Below, one piece after another: positions 1 through 9,423 of a stretch of 64,000 nucleotides of DNA (its first letter is position 1; each line of letters starts with the position of its first letter). Under the pieces are notes generated by a model. The model was given only the letters and a program-made list of their open reading frames with translations, made no database searches and had not been told where the DNA came from. The stretch is taken from assembly GCF_900109175.1 (NCBI RefSeq), contig NZ_FNZE01000009.1, forward strand, positions 156,537 through 220,536, written 5' to 3'. The stretch comes from Pseudomonas linyingensis. Its GTDB lineage: Bacteria > Pseudomonadota > Gammaproteobacteria > Pseudomonadales > Pseudomonadaceae. A program made the translations under genes and the position numbers.

Positions 1-1
1 T

Positions 2-226
2 TCGTGCCTGTACGAGGGCTTCCAGAAGGAAGCCAGCGGCCACAACCCCAGCGCCTTGGCGGGGCAGCGCGTGCAGCGTTTCTGGCAACACAAGTTCGGC
101 GAGGGCTTTCGCCAGACCTTCGGCCGCTATGGCTGCGTCGGCTGCGGGCGCTGCGATCACGTCTGTCCTGGTGGCATCGGTGTGCATGCTGTCATGCGCA
201 AGGTAGGCAAGCCATGCTCGAACTGA
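2..226 (+). CDS. 4Fe-4S dicluster subunit, C-terminal part (hydrogenase/sulfur reductase beta-like)
   Basis: The 5' part lies outside the window. The visible 74 codons end in a ferredoxin-type cysteine cluster (CVGCGRCDHVCPGG) preceded by a tryptophan- and phenylalanine-rich stretch, typical of the C-terminus of HydB/AsrA-like iron-sulfur subunits that pass electrons to a partner flavoprotein. The stop codon overlaps the start of the next gene by 13 bases, so the two are almost certainly translated as one unit. The family is inferred from the cysteine pattern and from the flavoprotein downstream; the exact substrate cannot be read from this fragment. Confidence 0.75.
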   Translation, partial: SCLYEGFQKEASGHNPSALAGQRVQRFWQHKFGEGFRQTFGRYGCVGCGRCDHVCPGGIGVHAVMRKVGKPCSN

Positions 227-1059
227 CGCCGCGGGCGCTGCGCCTGCTGGACTTCTACGCCGACGGCCAGGATAGCCGGCACTTTCGCCTGCGCATCGAC
301 GCGCCACAGCCCGGGGATCTGGCGGTGATTCCCGGGCAGTTCTTCATGCTCGGCGTGCCCGGCTTTGGCGAGGCGCCGTTCACCTATGTCAGCCCGCCGG
401 ACGAGGGTGGCGAGTTCAGTGCGCTGATCCGCAGCAGCGGCCGCTTGACCGCTCGCCTGTTCGAACTGGAGTCGGGAGCTTCGCTCGGTTATCGCGGCCC
501 GTTCGGCAAGGGTTGGCCGCTGCTGCTCGGAGCGCGGCGGGTGCTGGTGGTCGCCGGCGGTTGCGGCCTGGCGCCGTTGGCCGGCTGGATCGAGGAGGCC
601 CTGCACCATGCGGCGCCGCTGCAGTTACGGGTGCTGTACGGCGCGCGCAGTGCCCCTGCCCAGGTGCTCGGCCGCGAGCGGGAGCGCTGGCGGCAGGTCC
701 TGCCGCTGATCGAAACCCTCGAGCACGGCGGGCCCGAGGCGTTGCGTGGCTCGCCACTAGCGCAGCTGGATCGCCTTTTCGCCGAAGAGCAGCCGCAGGT
801 AGTACTGTGCTGCGGCCCGGAGGCCTTCATGCTGGCCATCGCCAAGACCTGCGTGCGGCGCGGTGTGGCGGCGGACAACGTCTGGCTGTCGGTGGAGCGC
901 CGCATGCACTGCGCGGTGGGCCTGTGCGGGCATTGCTACATCGCCGACAGCTATGCCTGCGTCGACGGGCCGACCTATCGCTATGATCACTATCTGCAGC
1001 TGCTCGCGCACGGCAATACCGGCCACGCTGGCGGCGAGTTGGGGGTGGGGCCCTGTTGA
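214..1059 (+). CDS. FAD/NAD(P)-binding oxidoreductase, HydG/AsrB-like gamma subunit
   Basis: A 281-residue ferredoxin-reductase-type protein. An N-terminal FAD-binding barrel (PGQFFMLGVPG near residues 40-50, then PFTYVS) is followed by a nucleotide-binding Rossmann part (VVAGGCGLAPL near 112-122). A C-terminal 2Fe-2S cluster loop, CAVGLCGHC plus a later cysteine, is characteristic of the DHOD electron-transfer/HydG/AsrB group. It should move electrons between NAD(P)H and the iron-sulfur subunit encoded just upstream, in a cytoplasmic hydrogenase- or sulfur-reductase-like complex. The ATG at 214 was chosen because it overlaps the upstream stop and starts at the conserved N-terminus; the open frame extends further 5' but only in the shadow of the previous gene. 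Confidence 0.85.
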   Translation: MLELTPRALRLLDFYADGQDSRHFRLRIDAPQPGDLAVIPGQFFMLGVPGFGEAPFTYVSPPDEGGEFSALIRSSGRLTARLFELESGASLGYRGPFGKGWPLLLGARRVLVVAGGCGLAPLAGWIEEALHHAAPLQLRVLYGARSAPAQVLGRERERWRQVLPLIETLEHGGPEALRGSPLAQLDRLFAEEQPQVVLCCGPEAFMLAIAKTCVRRGVAADNVWLSVERRMHCAVGLCGHCYIADSYACVDGPTYRYDHYLQLLAHGNTGHAGGELGVGPC

Positions 1060-1144
1060 GATGCCAGCCCGTCTCGCTGGACTGCGGGCCCGGGCTGGTG
1101 TTCGGAGGGGTGGATTTGCAGGCAGCCTTTGCCTGCCTCAGCTC

Positions 1145-1642
1145 TTATCTGCCGTAGTCGCCGAAGTCGGGCGTGGTGATCGGCAGGCTCGGGGTGGTCA
1201 CGCTGTTGAATGCCTCCAGAGCCTCGCGCCAGTCTTCGGGAGCTGTCTGGGCTTTGGCGCCATACATGCTCAGGCGGTGGAGAATGTCCGACATGGCGAC
1301 CATGCCATGCAGCTCGCCGTCGGCGCCGATCACCGGCAGACGCCGGACCTTCTTGTCCGCCATCATGTGCAGTGCCTCGTGCACATCGGTGTCGTCATGG
1401 CAGGTGTACAGGTCGTGCTGGCCGGTCAGCTCGCCGGCCTTCAGCTCCCACAGTGGCTTGTGCCGCTGCGCCGCTGCCAAGGCGATGTCGCGGTCGGTGA
1501 CGATGCCGACCGCATGATTGCTCTGGTCGACCACGGCGATGGCGCCGCAATCGTGCTGCGCCATCATTTCTGCCGCCTGCTCCAGACTGTCGCCGGCATG
1601 GCAGCATTGCGCCGGCGCATGCATCACTTCACTGACGTTCAT
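1145..1642 (-). CDS. CBS-domain pair protein
   Basis: A 165-residue protein made of two tandem CBS motifs (about residues 5-60 and 70-130, the latter containing KKVRRLPVIGADGELHGMV). CBS pairs bind adenine nucleotides and act as energy or redox sensors. The start at 1642 is preceded by GAGGAG at good spacing; an upstream in-frame extension of 42 codons is Arg/Ser-rich and unlikely to be translated. It is divergent from the alpha/beta hydrolase gene. Stand-alone CBS-pair proteins of this kind are common in pseudomonad low-oxygen and stress clusters, but no specific partner is visible. Confidence 0.85.
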   Translation of the reverse strand: MNVSEVMHAPAQCCHAGDSLEQAAEMMAQHDCGAIAVVDQSNHAVGIVTDRDIALAAAQRHKPLWELKAGELTGQHDLYTCHDDTDVHEALHMMADKKVRRLPVIGADGELHGMVAMSDILHRLSMYGAKAQTAPEDWREALEAFNSVTTPSLPITTPDFGDYGR

Positions 1643-1832
1643 GATCCTGCTCCTCGCTAAGCGGGCGCGCAGTCGTTCCCGGGGCGCTGACCGCATGGAC
1701 CGAGAACTCATCCTCCGGATGAGCATGGATACATCGACCATTAAACGCGCGTGGTGGGGGTTCGGCAACGACCGTCGGACGCCTCGCCTAGACTGTTGGA
1801 GACGCTCTCAATTTCATCAGGAGGCCGCGATC

Positions 1833-2501
1833 ATGGGCGAAGCACAACCGCCGCTCCAGCGCAGCATCAGCGTAGATATGGAGGATGCCCTGCTGCAGGG
1901 CGAACTGACGCTGCCGGAGGGTGCCGAGGGACTGGTGCTGTTCGCCCACGGCAGCGGCAGCAGCCGTTTCAGTCCGCGCAACCAGATGGTGGCGCGCTAT
2001 TTCAACGACCTCGGGCTGGCGACCCTGTTGTTTGATCTGCTCACCGAGGACGAGCAGGACGTCGACGAGGTGACCCGCGAGTTCCGTTTCGACATCCCGC
2101 TGCTGGCGACCCGCCTGGCCGGGGTGGTCGACTGGCTGCAGCAGGACGAGCAGCTGCAGGAGCTGGCGATCGGCCTGTTCGGCGCCAGCACGGGCGCGGC
2201 GGCGGCGCTGATCTGCGCGGCGCAGCGCCACCAGGCGATTGCCGCAGTGGTGTCCCGCGGCGGGCGTACCGATCTGGCCGGCGAGGCGCTGGGGCAGGTG
2301 CGGGCGCCGACCTTGCTGATCGTCGGCGGCGAGGATGATCAGGTGCTGGCCCTCAATCGCGACAGTGCGCGGCGCCTGGCGGGCATCCAGCGCCTGGAAG
2401 TGCTGGCGGGCGCGACCCACCTGTTCGAGGAGCCAGGCAAGCTGCTGATGGTGGCGGAGCTGGCAGGGGAGTGGTTCCTGCGCTATCTGCGCCGGATCTG
2501 A
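1833..2501 (+). CDS. Alpha/beta hydrolase (dienelactone-hydrolase-like)
   Basis: A 222-residue alpha/beta hydrolase. An oxyanion-type loop (LFAHGSGSS, residues 34-42), a nucleophile elbow GLFGASTGA (Ser), an acidic residue in LIVGGEDDQVL and the C-terminal histidine in GATHLFEEPG give a complete catalytic triad. No signal peptide is seen, so it should be cytoplasmic; the substrate is unknown. The start is set by AGGAGG ten bases upstream of the ATG. It is divergent from the CBS protein, and similar pairs occur in anaerobic/stress gene clusters of pseudomonads, which is suggestive only. Confidence 0.85.
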   Translation: MGEAQPPLQRSISVDMEDALLQGELTLPEGAEGLVLFAHGSGSSRFSPRNQMVARYFNDLGLATLLFDLLTEDEQDVDEVTREFRFDIPLLATRLAGVVDWLQQDEQLQELAIGLFGASTGAAAALICAAQRHQAIAAVVSRGGRTDLAGEALGQVRAPTLLIVGGEDDQVLALNRDSARRLAGIQRLEVLAGATHLFEEPGKLLMVAELAGEWFLRYLRRI

Positions 2502-2625
2502 GCATTCGGGGGTTATCTACCGATTGGGCAGGATCGCCGTTGTGCCAGCGCCGATGACTGCGGACGCGCAAGGCGGGGCAGATCGAAGTCTTGCGCGGCA
2601 GACATTCCCTGGCGGTGCAAGCCGC

Positions 2626-3459
2626 TCAGTCTTCGTCGACGACCGGGTTGCTCAGGGTGCCGATTCCCTCGATTGACACCTCGACCAGGTCGCCGGCCCT
2701 CAGGTATGCCTTGGGTTCTCTCGCGAAGCCGACACCGGCCGGGGTACCGCTGACGATCACGTCGCCCGCCTGCAGGGTCATCGCCTCGCTCAGCGTGGCA
2801 ATCAGGGTCGCGACATCGAACAGCATGTCGCAGGTGTTGGCCGACTGCACCACCCTGCCGTTCACCCGGGTCTCGAGGTGGAGACCCTTGCCACCGGCCG
2901 GCAGTTCGTCCGCGGTGACCAGCTCCGGACCGAATGCGCCGGTGTTGTCGAAGTTCTTGCCCACCGTCCATTGCGGCGACTTGAACTGGTAGTCGCGCAC
3001 CGAGGCTTCGTTGAACAGCGTGTAACCCGCCACGTGCTGCAGCGCCTCCTCCTTGCGGATATGCCGTCCGCCGCTCTTCAGCACCACCGCCATCTCGCCC
3101 TCGTAATCAAGAGAGTCGGAGAGGCGCGGACGCACCAGCGGTTGATTGTGCGCAGTCAGGCAGGAGGCGAAACGCGCGAAAAAGGTGGGGTAGTCGGGTT
3201 GGACAAACGCCGCCTCCCGTGTGTGATCGGCATAGTTGAGGCCGACGCAGATGATCTTGGGCGGCTGTCGCATCAGGGGCAGCCAGGCATCCGCCGCCAC
3301 CTGCACCAGCGGCCCTTGCGCTTCCCTGGCGTGGTGCAGCAGATCGACGCCTCGCGCCAGCAGCGACTCCAGGGATTCGCTGCCGAGGACCTGCACCCCT
3401 TCGGCGCGGCGCACGCCGAGAACGGGCTCTCCCTGGTGGAGAAAATGGACATAGCGCAT
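2626..3459 (-). CDS. Fumarylacetoacetate hydrolase family protein
   Basis: A 277-residue member of the FAH superfamily (2-keto acid hydratases, decarboxylases and acylpyruvases). The core begins with the classic ICVGLNYADHTREA and carries the metal-binding acidic motif in LDYEGEMAVVL, the GYTLFNEASVRDYQ segment and VIVSGTPAGVGFAR near the C-terminus. It likely cleaves or decarboxylates an acylpyruvate-type intermediate in the cytoplasm. It follows the last PHB synthase on the same strand but is separated from it by a very strong hairpin, so it probably has its own transcript. The precise substrate cannot be assigned. Confidence 0.85.
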   Translation of the reverse strand: MRYVHFLHQGEPVLGVRRAEGVQVLGSESLESLLARGVDLLHHAREAQGPLVQVAADAWLPLMRQPPKIICVGLNYADHTREAAFVQPDYPTFFARFASCLTAHNQPLVRPRLSDSLDYEGEMAVVLKSGGRHIRKEEALQHVAGYTLFNEASVRDYQFKSPQWTVGKNFDNTGAFGPELVTADELPAGGKGLHLETRVNGRVVQSANTCDMLFDVATLIATLSEAMTLQAGDVIVSGTPAGVGFAREPKAYLRAGDLVEVSIEGIGTLSNPVVDED

Positions 3460-3495
3460 GGGAGAGATCTCTTGTCGTTACAAGTCGCGCAGCGA

Positions 3496-3530
3496 TGCAT
3501 CCCGGCCCGTGATGGACGGGCCGGGATGCA
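3496..3530. terminator. Strong hairpin terminator between PHB synthase and FAH gene
   Basis: A perfect 15-bp inverted repeat (3496-3510 with 3516-3530, core CATCCCGGCCCGT) around a 5-base loop. It sits just after the stop codon of the proximal synthase and before the FAH gene start. No long T-run follows, so it may act as a strong intrinsic terminator or an mRNA-stabilising 3' hairpin. Confidence 0.75.
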
Positions 3531-3534
3531 GTGG

Positions 3535-5241
3535 TCAGCCGCGGTGTAGCACGTACTGGCCAGGGGCGGGTTCCAGCGGCATGTAGTCGCTCGATCCGAG
3601 GCTGATGGTAGCCTGGCCGCGCTTGCCGGCACGCTTGCCCAGCCAGTCGATCCAGTCGCCCCACCAGCTGCCCGGCTGCTCGACGGCACCTTCCAGCCAT
3701 TGCTCCGGATCGCCCGGCAGCGCCTCGTTGGTCCAGTAGCTGCGCCTGTTCTTCGAGGCCGGATTGATGACCCCGGCGATGTGCCCGGAAGCGCCGAGGA
3801 CGAAGCGGGTCGGCCCTTTGAGCAGGCGGCCGCTGGTGAAGGCGCTGCGCCAGGGCACGATGTGGTCCTCGCGGGCACCGACCAGGTAGGTCGGCATGTC
3901 CAGTTTGGACAGGTCGAGGGTTTCGCCGCAGACCTGGAGCTTGCCGGTCTTCAGCTCGTTCTGCAGGTAGGTGTGGCGCAGATACCAGCAGTACATGGCG
4001 CCGGGCAGGTGGGTGTGGTCGTTGTTCCAGTACAGCAGGTCCAGGGAGCGCGGCTTCTGGCCCTTGAGGTACTTCTCGACGCCGTAGTTCCACCACAGCT
4101 CGTTGGGGCGCAGCAGGGAGAAGGTGTTGCCCATGTCCTCGCCGCGGAACAGGCCGAATTTGCCCTGAGCCCCACCGATGGTGTGCTCGCGGTAGCGGAC
4201 GACATCCTCGTCGATGAAGGTGCTGAGCACCCCGGTGTCCTCGAAGTCGAGGAGGGTGACCAGCAGGGTCAGGCTGGCCGCCGGCTTCTCGCCGCGTGCG
4301 GCGAGTACGGCCAGTCCGCAGGCGAGCAGGGTGCCACCGACGCAGTAGCCGAGCAGGTTGAGCTGCTTCTCGCCGCTGATGGCCTGGGTGACCTTGATCG
4401 CCTCGAGGATGCCCTGTTCCACGTAGTCGTCCCAGGTAGTACTGGCGAGGCTCTCGTCGACGTTGCGCCAGGACACCAGAAACACCGGATGGCCCTGTTC
4501 CAGGGCATGGCGCACCAGCGAGCTTTCCGGCTGCATGTCGAGGATGTAGTACTTGTTGATCGCCGGCGGCACCATCAGCAGCGGACGCTTGAACTGCGTT
4601 TCGCCCTGCGGTGCGTACTGGATCAGCTGGAACAGCGGGTTCTGGTAAACCACCTGGCCCGGGGTGGTGGCCAGGTTGACGCCGACCTCGAAGGCGCCGC
4701 TGTCGCACTGGCGCAGCTTGCCTTCCTTGAGGTCGCTGGCCAGGTGCAGCAGGCCGCTGAGCAGGCTGGCTCCGCCGGTCTGCACCACGCGCTCGAGGGC
4801 TTCGGGGTTGCTGCTGAGGTAGTTGCTGGGCGCCCCGGCGGCGATCAGCTGCTCGACCAAGAAGATCAGGCGCTGACGCAGCTTGCCGGACTCGATCGGC
4901 AGCTCGTCGATCAGGCGCATCAGGAAGCGTGAATTGAGCAGGTAGAGCGCGGCCAGCGAGCCGAACATTGGCTGGTTCCAGGCATTGCCGGCAAAGCGCG
5001 AGTCGCTGAAAGCGAAGGGTTGCCGGGTCAGCAACTGCATGCCCAGTTGCGCCCATTCGCCGTTGTATTCGGCCTGCAGACGATCGAGGACGGCAGCGTC
5101 GACCTCGAACCAGGCGTCAGTGTTCTTGCCCTGGAACCAGGGGCTCTGGCGTACCCAGAAGCGCAGTGGCTCCAGTGCAGCGCGGGCGACGAAAGGCAGG
5201 TTGGCCGAGAAAAAGGCCATGAAGGGCGGGGGGTTGTTCAT
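3535..5241 (-). CDS. phaC: Class I polyhydroxyalkanoate (PHB) synthase, copy A
   Basis: A 568-residue poly(3-hydroxybutyrate) synthase, which polymerises (R)-3-hydroxybutyryl-CoA on the granule surface. The lipase-like box GYCVGG places the catalytic Cys near residue 300, with Asp in REDHIVPW near 459 and His in GASGHIAGVINP near 487. The phrases INKYYILDMQPESSLVRHALEQG, SFLVSW-type core and SYWTNEALP tail are those of class I (short-chain) enzymes rather than class II PhaC1/PhaC2. The ATG at 5241 aligns with the start of the neighbouring paralogue; an upstream extension is non-homologous. It is the second of two tandem synthases, and each has its own 3' hairpin. The presequence before the conserved domain is much shorter than in Ralstonia-type enzymes. 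Confidence 0.93.
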   Translation of the reverse strand: MNNPPPFMAFFSANLPFVARAALEPLRFWVRQSPWFQGKNTDAWFEVDAAVLDRLQAEYNGEWAQLGMQLLTRQPFAFSDSRFAGNAWNQPMFGSLAALYLLNSRFLMRLIDELPIESGKLRQRLIFLVEQLIAAGAPSNYLSSNPEALERVVQTGGASLLSGLLHLASDLKEGKLRQCDSGAFEVGVNLATTPGQVVYQNPLFQLIQYAPQGETQFKRPLLMVPPAINKYYILDMQPESSLVRHALEQGHPVFLVSWRNVDESLASTTWDDYVEQGILEAIKVTQAISGEKQLNLLGYCVGGTLLACGLAVLAARGEKPAASLTLLVTLLDFEDTGVLSTFIDEDVVRYREHTIGGAQGKFGLFRGEDMGNTFSLLRPNELWWNYGVEKYLKGQKPRSLDLLYWNNDHTHLPGAMYCWYLRHTYLQNELKTGKLQVCGETLDLSKLDMPTYLVGAREDHIVPWRSAFTSGRLLKGPTRFVLGASGHIAGVINPASKNRRSYWTNEALPGDPEQWLEGAVEQPGSWWGDWIDWLGKRAGKRGQATISLGSSDYMPLEPAPGQYVLHRG

Positions 5242-5529
5242 TCTTGTATCCGCTATCTGGAGGGTAGCTGTTTCATGCAGGAAGCGCCCCTGAACTGGTC
5301 GTTGTGCCGATGTTGGGGCGCGCTGCAATTGCACCACTGTGGAGTAGCGGTGCTTGCAGGGAAGGGAATTTAGGGCGTAGTCCCTGGAAGTGCTTAACAT
5401 CTCGGGACATTCGCTTTTCATTGCATGACAGGCGGGTGGTGATCGCGGAGGAAGTGGCACTTGAACCATCGGCGCGGAGGTCGAAAACAACCCGGCCCGC
5501 GCAAGGCGGGCCGGGCGATGTCACCTGTA
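5242..5529. promoter_or_regulatory. Intergenic region between the tandem synthases
   Basis: This 288-base spacer holds the terminator of the upstream synthase (5491-5515). The 20-odd bases before the ATG of copy A contain TAGCGGATAC, closely matching TAGCGGACAC at the same place before copy B. No clear ribosome site better than weak purine stretches is visible, and no other gene is seen. It may contain a promoter for copy A. Confidence 0.4.
5491..5515 (-). terminator. Intrinsic terminator after synthase copy B
   Basis: A perfect 10-bp GC stem (CCCGGCCCGC paired with GCGGGCCGGG) and a 5-base loop. On the minus strand it is followed by TTGTTTTC, a partial T-run. It lies 14 bases past the stop codon of copy B. 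Confidence 0.8.
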
Positions 5530-7245
5530 TCAGTCCCGTTGCAGGACGTACTGGCCGGGGGCCGGTTCCAGCGGTGGGTAGTCGGCGGAGCCGAGGCTGG
5601 CTTCGGCCGGAGCGCGTTCGCCGGCAAACTGGCTCAGCCAGGTATTCCAGTCGCCCCACCAGCTGCCCGGATGCTCTTGCGCAGATTCCAGCCAGCTGTC
5701 CGGATCCATCGGCAGTGCGTCGTTGGTCCAGTAGCTGCGTTTCTTCTTCGCCGGAGGATTGATCACGCCGGCGATATGGCCGGAGGCGCCGAGGACGAAG
5801 CGGGTCGGGCCCTTGAGCAGGCGGGTGCTGGCGTAGGCGCCGCGCCAGGGCACGATGTGGTCCTCGCGGGTACCGACCAGGTAGGTCGGCATGTCCAGCT
5901 TGGTCAGGTCGATGGTTTCGCCGCAGCACTGCAGCTTGCCGGTCTTCAGGTCGTTCTGCAGGTAGGTGTGGCGCAGGTAGCCACAATACATCGGGCCGGG
6001 CAGGTGGGTGCTGTCGTTGTTCCAGTACAGCAGGTCCAGCGAGCGCGGCTTCTGGCCCTTGAGGTACTTCTCGACGCCGTAGTTCCACCACAGCTCGTTG
6101 GGGCGCAGCAGGGAGAAGGTGTTGCCCATGTCCTCGCCGCGGAACAGGCCGAACTTGCCCTGTTTCCCGCCGATGGTGCGTTCGCGGTAGCTGACGATCT
6201 CTTCGTCGACGAACACGTCGAGCACGCCGCTGTTCTCGAAGTCGAGCAGGGTGACCAGCAGGGTCAGGCTGGCCGCCGGCTTCTCGCCGCGTGCGGCGAG
6301 TACCGCCAGGCCGCAGGAGAGCAGGGTGCCGCCGACGCAATAGCCGAGGATGTTCAGCTGTTCCTGGCCGCTGATGGCCTGGGTGACCTTGACCGCCTCG
6401 ATGATGCCCTTTTCGACATAGTCGTCCCAGGTGGCGCTGGCGATGCTCTCGTCGGCATTGCGCCAGGACACCAGGAACACCGAGTGACCCTGCTCCAGGG
6501 CATAGCGCACCAGCGAGCTTTCCGGCTGCAGGTCGAGGATGTAGAACTTGTTGATCGCCGGCGGCACGATCAGCAGCGGGCGCTCGAACTGCGTTTCGCT
6601 CTGCGGCGCGTAGTGGATCAGCTGGAACAGCGGGTTCTGGTAAACCACCTGGCCCGGGGTGGTGGCGAGATTGACGCCAACCTCGAAGGCGCCGCTATCG
6701 CACTGGCGCAGCTTGCCTTCCTTCATGTCGCTGGCCAGGTGCAGCAGGCCGCTGAACAGGCTGGCACCCTGGGTCTGCACCACGCGCTCGAGGGCTTCGG
6801 GGTTGCTGTTGAGGAAGTTGCTCGGTGCGCCGGCGGCGACCAGTTGCTCGACCAGGAAGCTCATGCGCTGACGCATCTTGCCGGATTCGATCGGCAACTC
6901 GTCGAGCAGGCGCATCAGGAAGCGCGAATTGAGCAGATAGAGCGCCGCCAGCGAGCCGAACAGCGGCTGGCTCCAGGCGTTGCCGGAGAAGCGCGAATCG
7001 CTGAAGGTGAACGGTTGCTGGGTCAGCAGCTGCATGCCCAGTTGTGCCCATTCGACGTTGTACTCGGCCTGCAGGCGGTCGAGTACGGCCCCCTCCACCT
7101 CGAACCAGGCGTCAGTGTTCTTGCCCTGGAACCAGGGATTGTGACGCACCCAGAAACGCAGCTGTTCAAGAGCCGCCCGGGCGACAAAGGGCATGTTGGC
7201 CGAGAAAAAGGCCGAGAAAGGTGAAGAGGGTGGGGAGTTTTCCAT
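5530..7245 (-). CDS. phaC: Class I polyhydroxyalkanoate (PHB) synthase, copy B
   Basis: A 571-residue class I PHB synthase, strongly similar to copy A along its entire length. The catalytic Cys is in GYCVGG near residue 303, Asp in REDHIVPW near 462 and His in GASGHIAGVINPP near 490. Copy A carries NPASKNRRSYW where copy B has the commoner NPPAKKKRSYW. The start ATG at 7245 is preceded by the same short upstream motif as copy A, so the tandem arrangement probably arose by duplication that included the translation start region. It follows phaA on the same strand, separated by two large hairpins. Confidence 0.93.
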   Translation of the reverse strand: MENSPPSSPFSAFFSANMPFVARAALEQLRFWVRHNPWFQGKNTDAWFEVEGAVLDRLQAEYNVEWAQLGMQLLTQQPFTFSDSRFSGNAWSQPLFGSLAALYLLNSRFLMRLLDELPIESGKMRQRMSFLVEQLVAAGAPSNFLNSNPEALERVVQTQGASLFSGLLHLASDMKEGKLRQCDSGAFEVGVNLATTPGQVVYQNPLFQLIHYAPQSETQFERPLLIVPPAINKFYILDLQPESSLVRYALEQGHSVFLVSWRNADESIASATWDDYVEKGIIEAVKVTQAISGQEQLNILGYCVGGTLLSCGLAVLAARGEKPAASLTLLVTLLDFENSGVLDVFVDEEIVSYRERTIGGKQGKFGLFRGEDMGNTFSLLRPNELWWNYGVEKYLKGQKPRSLDLLYWNNDSTHLPGPMYCGYLRHTYLQNDLKTGKLQCCGETIDLTKLDMPTYLVGTREDHIVPWRGAYASTRLLKGPTRFVLGASGHIAGVINPPAKKKRSYWTNDALPMDPDSWLESAQEHPGSWWGDWNTWLSQFAGERAPAEASLGSADYPPLEPAPGQYVLQRD

Positions 7246-7280
7246 CTCAGTGTCCGCTATCCAGAGGCTGCAAGTTGTCA

Positions 7281-7339
7281 GAGCCTGTTCACGATCCCAG
7301 TGCAGCATGGCCGCCGCACTGCAGATCGTGAACAGGCTC
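7281..7339. repeat. Long perfect inverted repeat between phaA and phaC
   Basis: A perfect 16-bp inverted repeat (GAGCCTGTTCACGATC at 7281-7296, its complement at 7324-7339) enclosing 27 bases that can themselves pair through CAGTGC/GCACTG. It would form a two-tier hairpin upstream of the copy B start. It resembles palindromic intergenic repeats of pseudomonads, and could limit read-through from phaA or stabilise mRNA ends. Confidence 0.7.
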
Positions 7340-7356
7340 TCCGGCCGGTAGAGGCC

Positions 7357-7389
7357 TGCACCGGCATGGTCATTGACCACGCCGGTGCA
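7357..7389 (-). terminator. Hairpin after phaA
   Basis: A stem of TGCACCGGC (7357-7365) with GCCGGTGCA (7381-7389), extended inside by TGGTC/GACCA, directly after the thiolase stop codon. It is probably a terminator or attenuator on the minus strand. Confidence 0.65.
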
Positions 7390-7398
7390 GTAAACCTA

Positions 7399-8577
<1,179 letters not shown>

Positions 8578-8673
8578 GGTGATACCTCTGCTGCAAACAC
8601 AATCAAGGGAGGAGGCGGCTGCCCGGGGGAGCGATTGCCCGGGCAGTCGCCGAGGTCGGCTGAGCGGGCCGGG

Positions 8674-9423
8674 TCAGGCCATGTTCAGACCGCCATTGAC
8701 CGAGAAGTCGGCGCCGGTGGCGTAGGCGGCCTCATCGGAGGACAGCCAGGACACCATGGAGGCGATTTCCTCGGGCTGGCCAAGGCGGCCAACCGGAATC
8801 CCGGCAACGATCTTCGCCATCACGTCTTCACGGATCACCGCGGTCATATCGGTGAGGATGTAGCCGGGGGAAACAGTGTTGACGGTGACGCCCTTACTGG
8901 CCACTTCCCGCGCCAGGGCCATGGTGAAGCCATGGATGCCGGCCTTGGCTGCCGAGTAGTTGGTCTGGCCGAACTGGCCACGCTGACCGTTGACCGAGGA
9001 GATGTTGATGATGCGGCCAAAACCACGCTCGACCATCGAGTCGACCACCTGCTTGGAGGTGTTGAACAGGCCGTTGAGGTTGGTGGAGATCACCGCGTTC
9101 CAGTCTTCCGGAGTCATGCGCTTGAAGGTGGTGTCGCGGGTGATACCTGCGTTGTTGACCAGGATGTCGATCTGGCCGACTTCCTCGCGTACCTGGGCGA
9201 AGGCACGCACGGTGTCGTTCCAGTCGGTGATATCGCTGGTCATGCAATGAAATTCGTAGCCTTCCTGGCGCTGTTGCTCCAGCCATGCGTCCTTGCGGGT
9301 GGACTGCGTGCTGCAGCCGACCACGACGATATAGCCGTCGCGGTACAGGCGCTGGCTGATCGCCGTGCCGATACCACCCATGCCGCCAGTTACCAGTGCA
9401 ATACGCTTGTTGTTGTTGGTCAT
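8674..9423 (-). CDS. phaB: Acetoacetyl-CoA reductase
   Basis: A 249-residue short-chain dehydrogenase that reduces acetoacetyl-CoA to (R)-3-hydroxybutyryl-CoA with NADPH. The Rossmann motif TGGMGGIG is at residues 12-19, NNAG near 90, the catalytic Ser in INISSVNG (about 142) and YSAAK (Tyr156, Lys160). The segment NGQRGQFGQTNYSAAKAG is the signature of PhaB/PhbB enzymes. It is the promoter-proximal gene of the minus-strand PHB genes; a 470-base divergent region separates it from the phasin gene. Confidence 0.95.
   Translation of the reverse strand: MTNNNKRIALVTGGMGGIGTAISQRLYRDGYIVVVGCSTQSTRKDAWLEQQRQEGYEFHCMTSDITDWNDTVRAFAQVREEVGQIDILVNNAGITRDTTFKRMTPEDWNAVISTNLNGLFNTSKQVVDSMVERGFGRIINISSVNGQRGQFGQTNYSAAKAGIHGFTMALAREVASKGVTVNTVSPGYILTDMTAVIREDVMAKIVAGIPVGRLGQPEEIASMVSWLSSDEAAYATGADFSVNGGLNMA

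Noticed and set aside
3107..5056. Open frame of 649 codons on the minus strand
   Set aside because: Frame-shifted shadow of synthase copy A running into the FAH gene; Arg/Pro-rich with no motif.
5461..7224. Open frame of 587 codons on the plus strand (and a similar one at 3700-4932)
   Set aside because: Antisense shadows of the two PHB synthases; the two resemble each other only because the synthases do.
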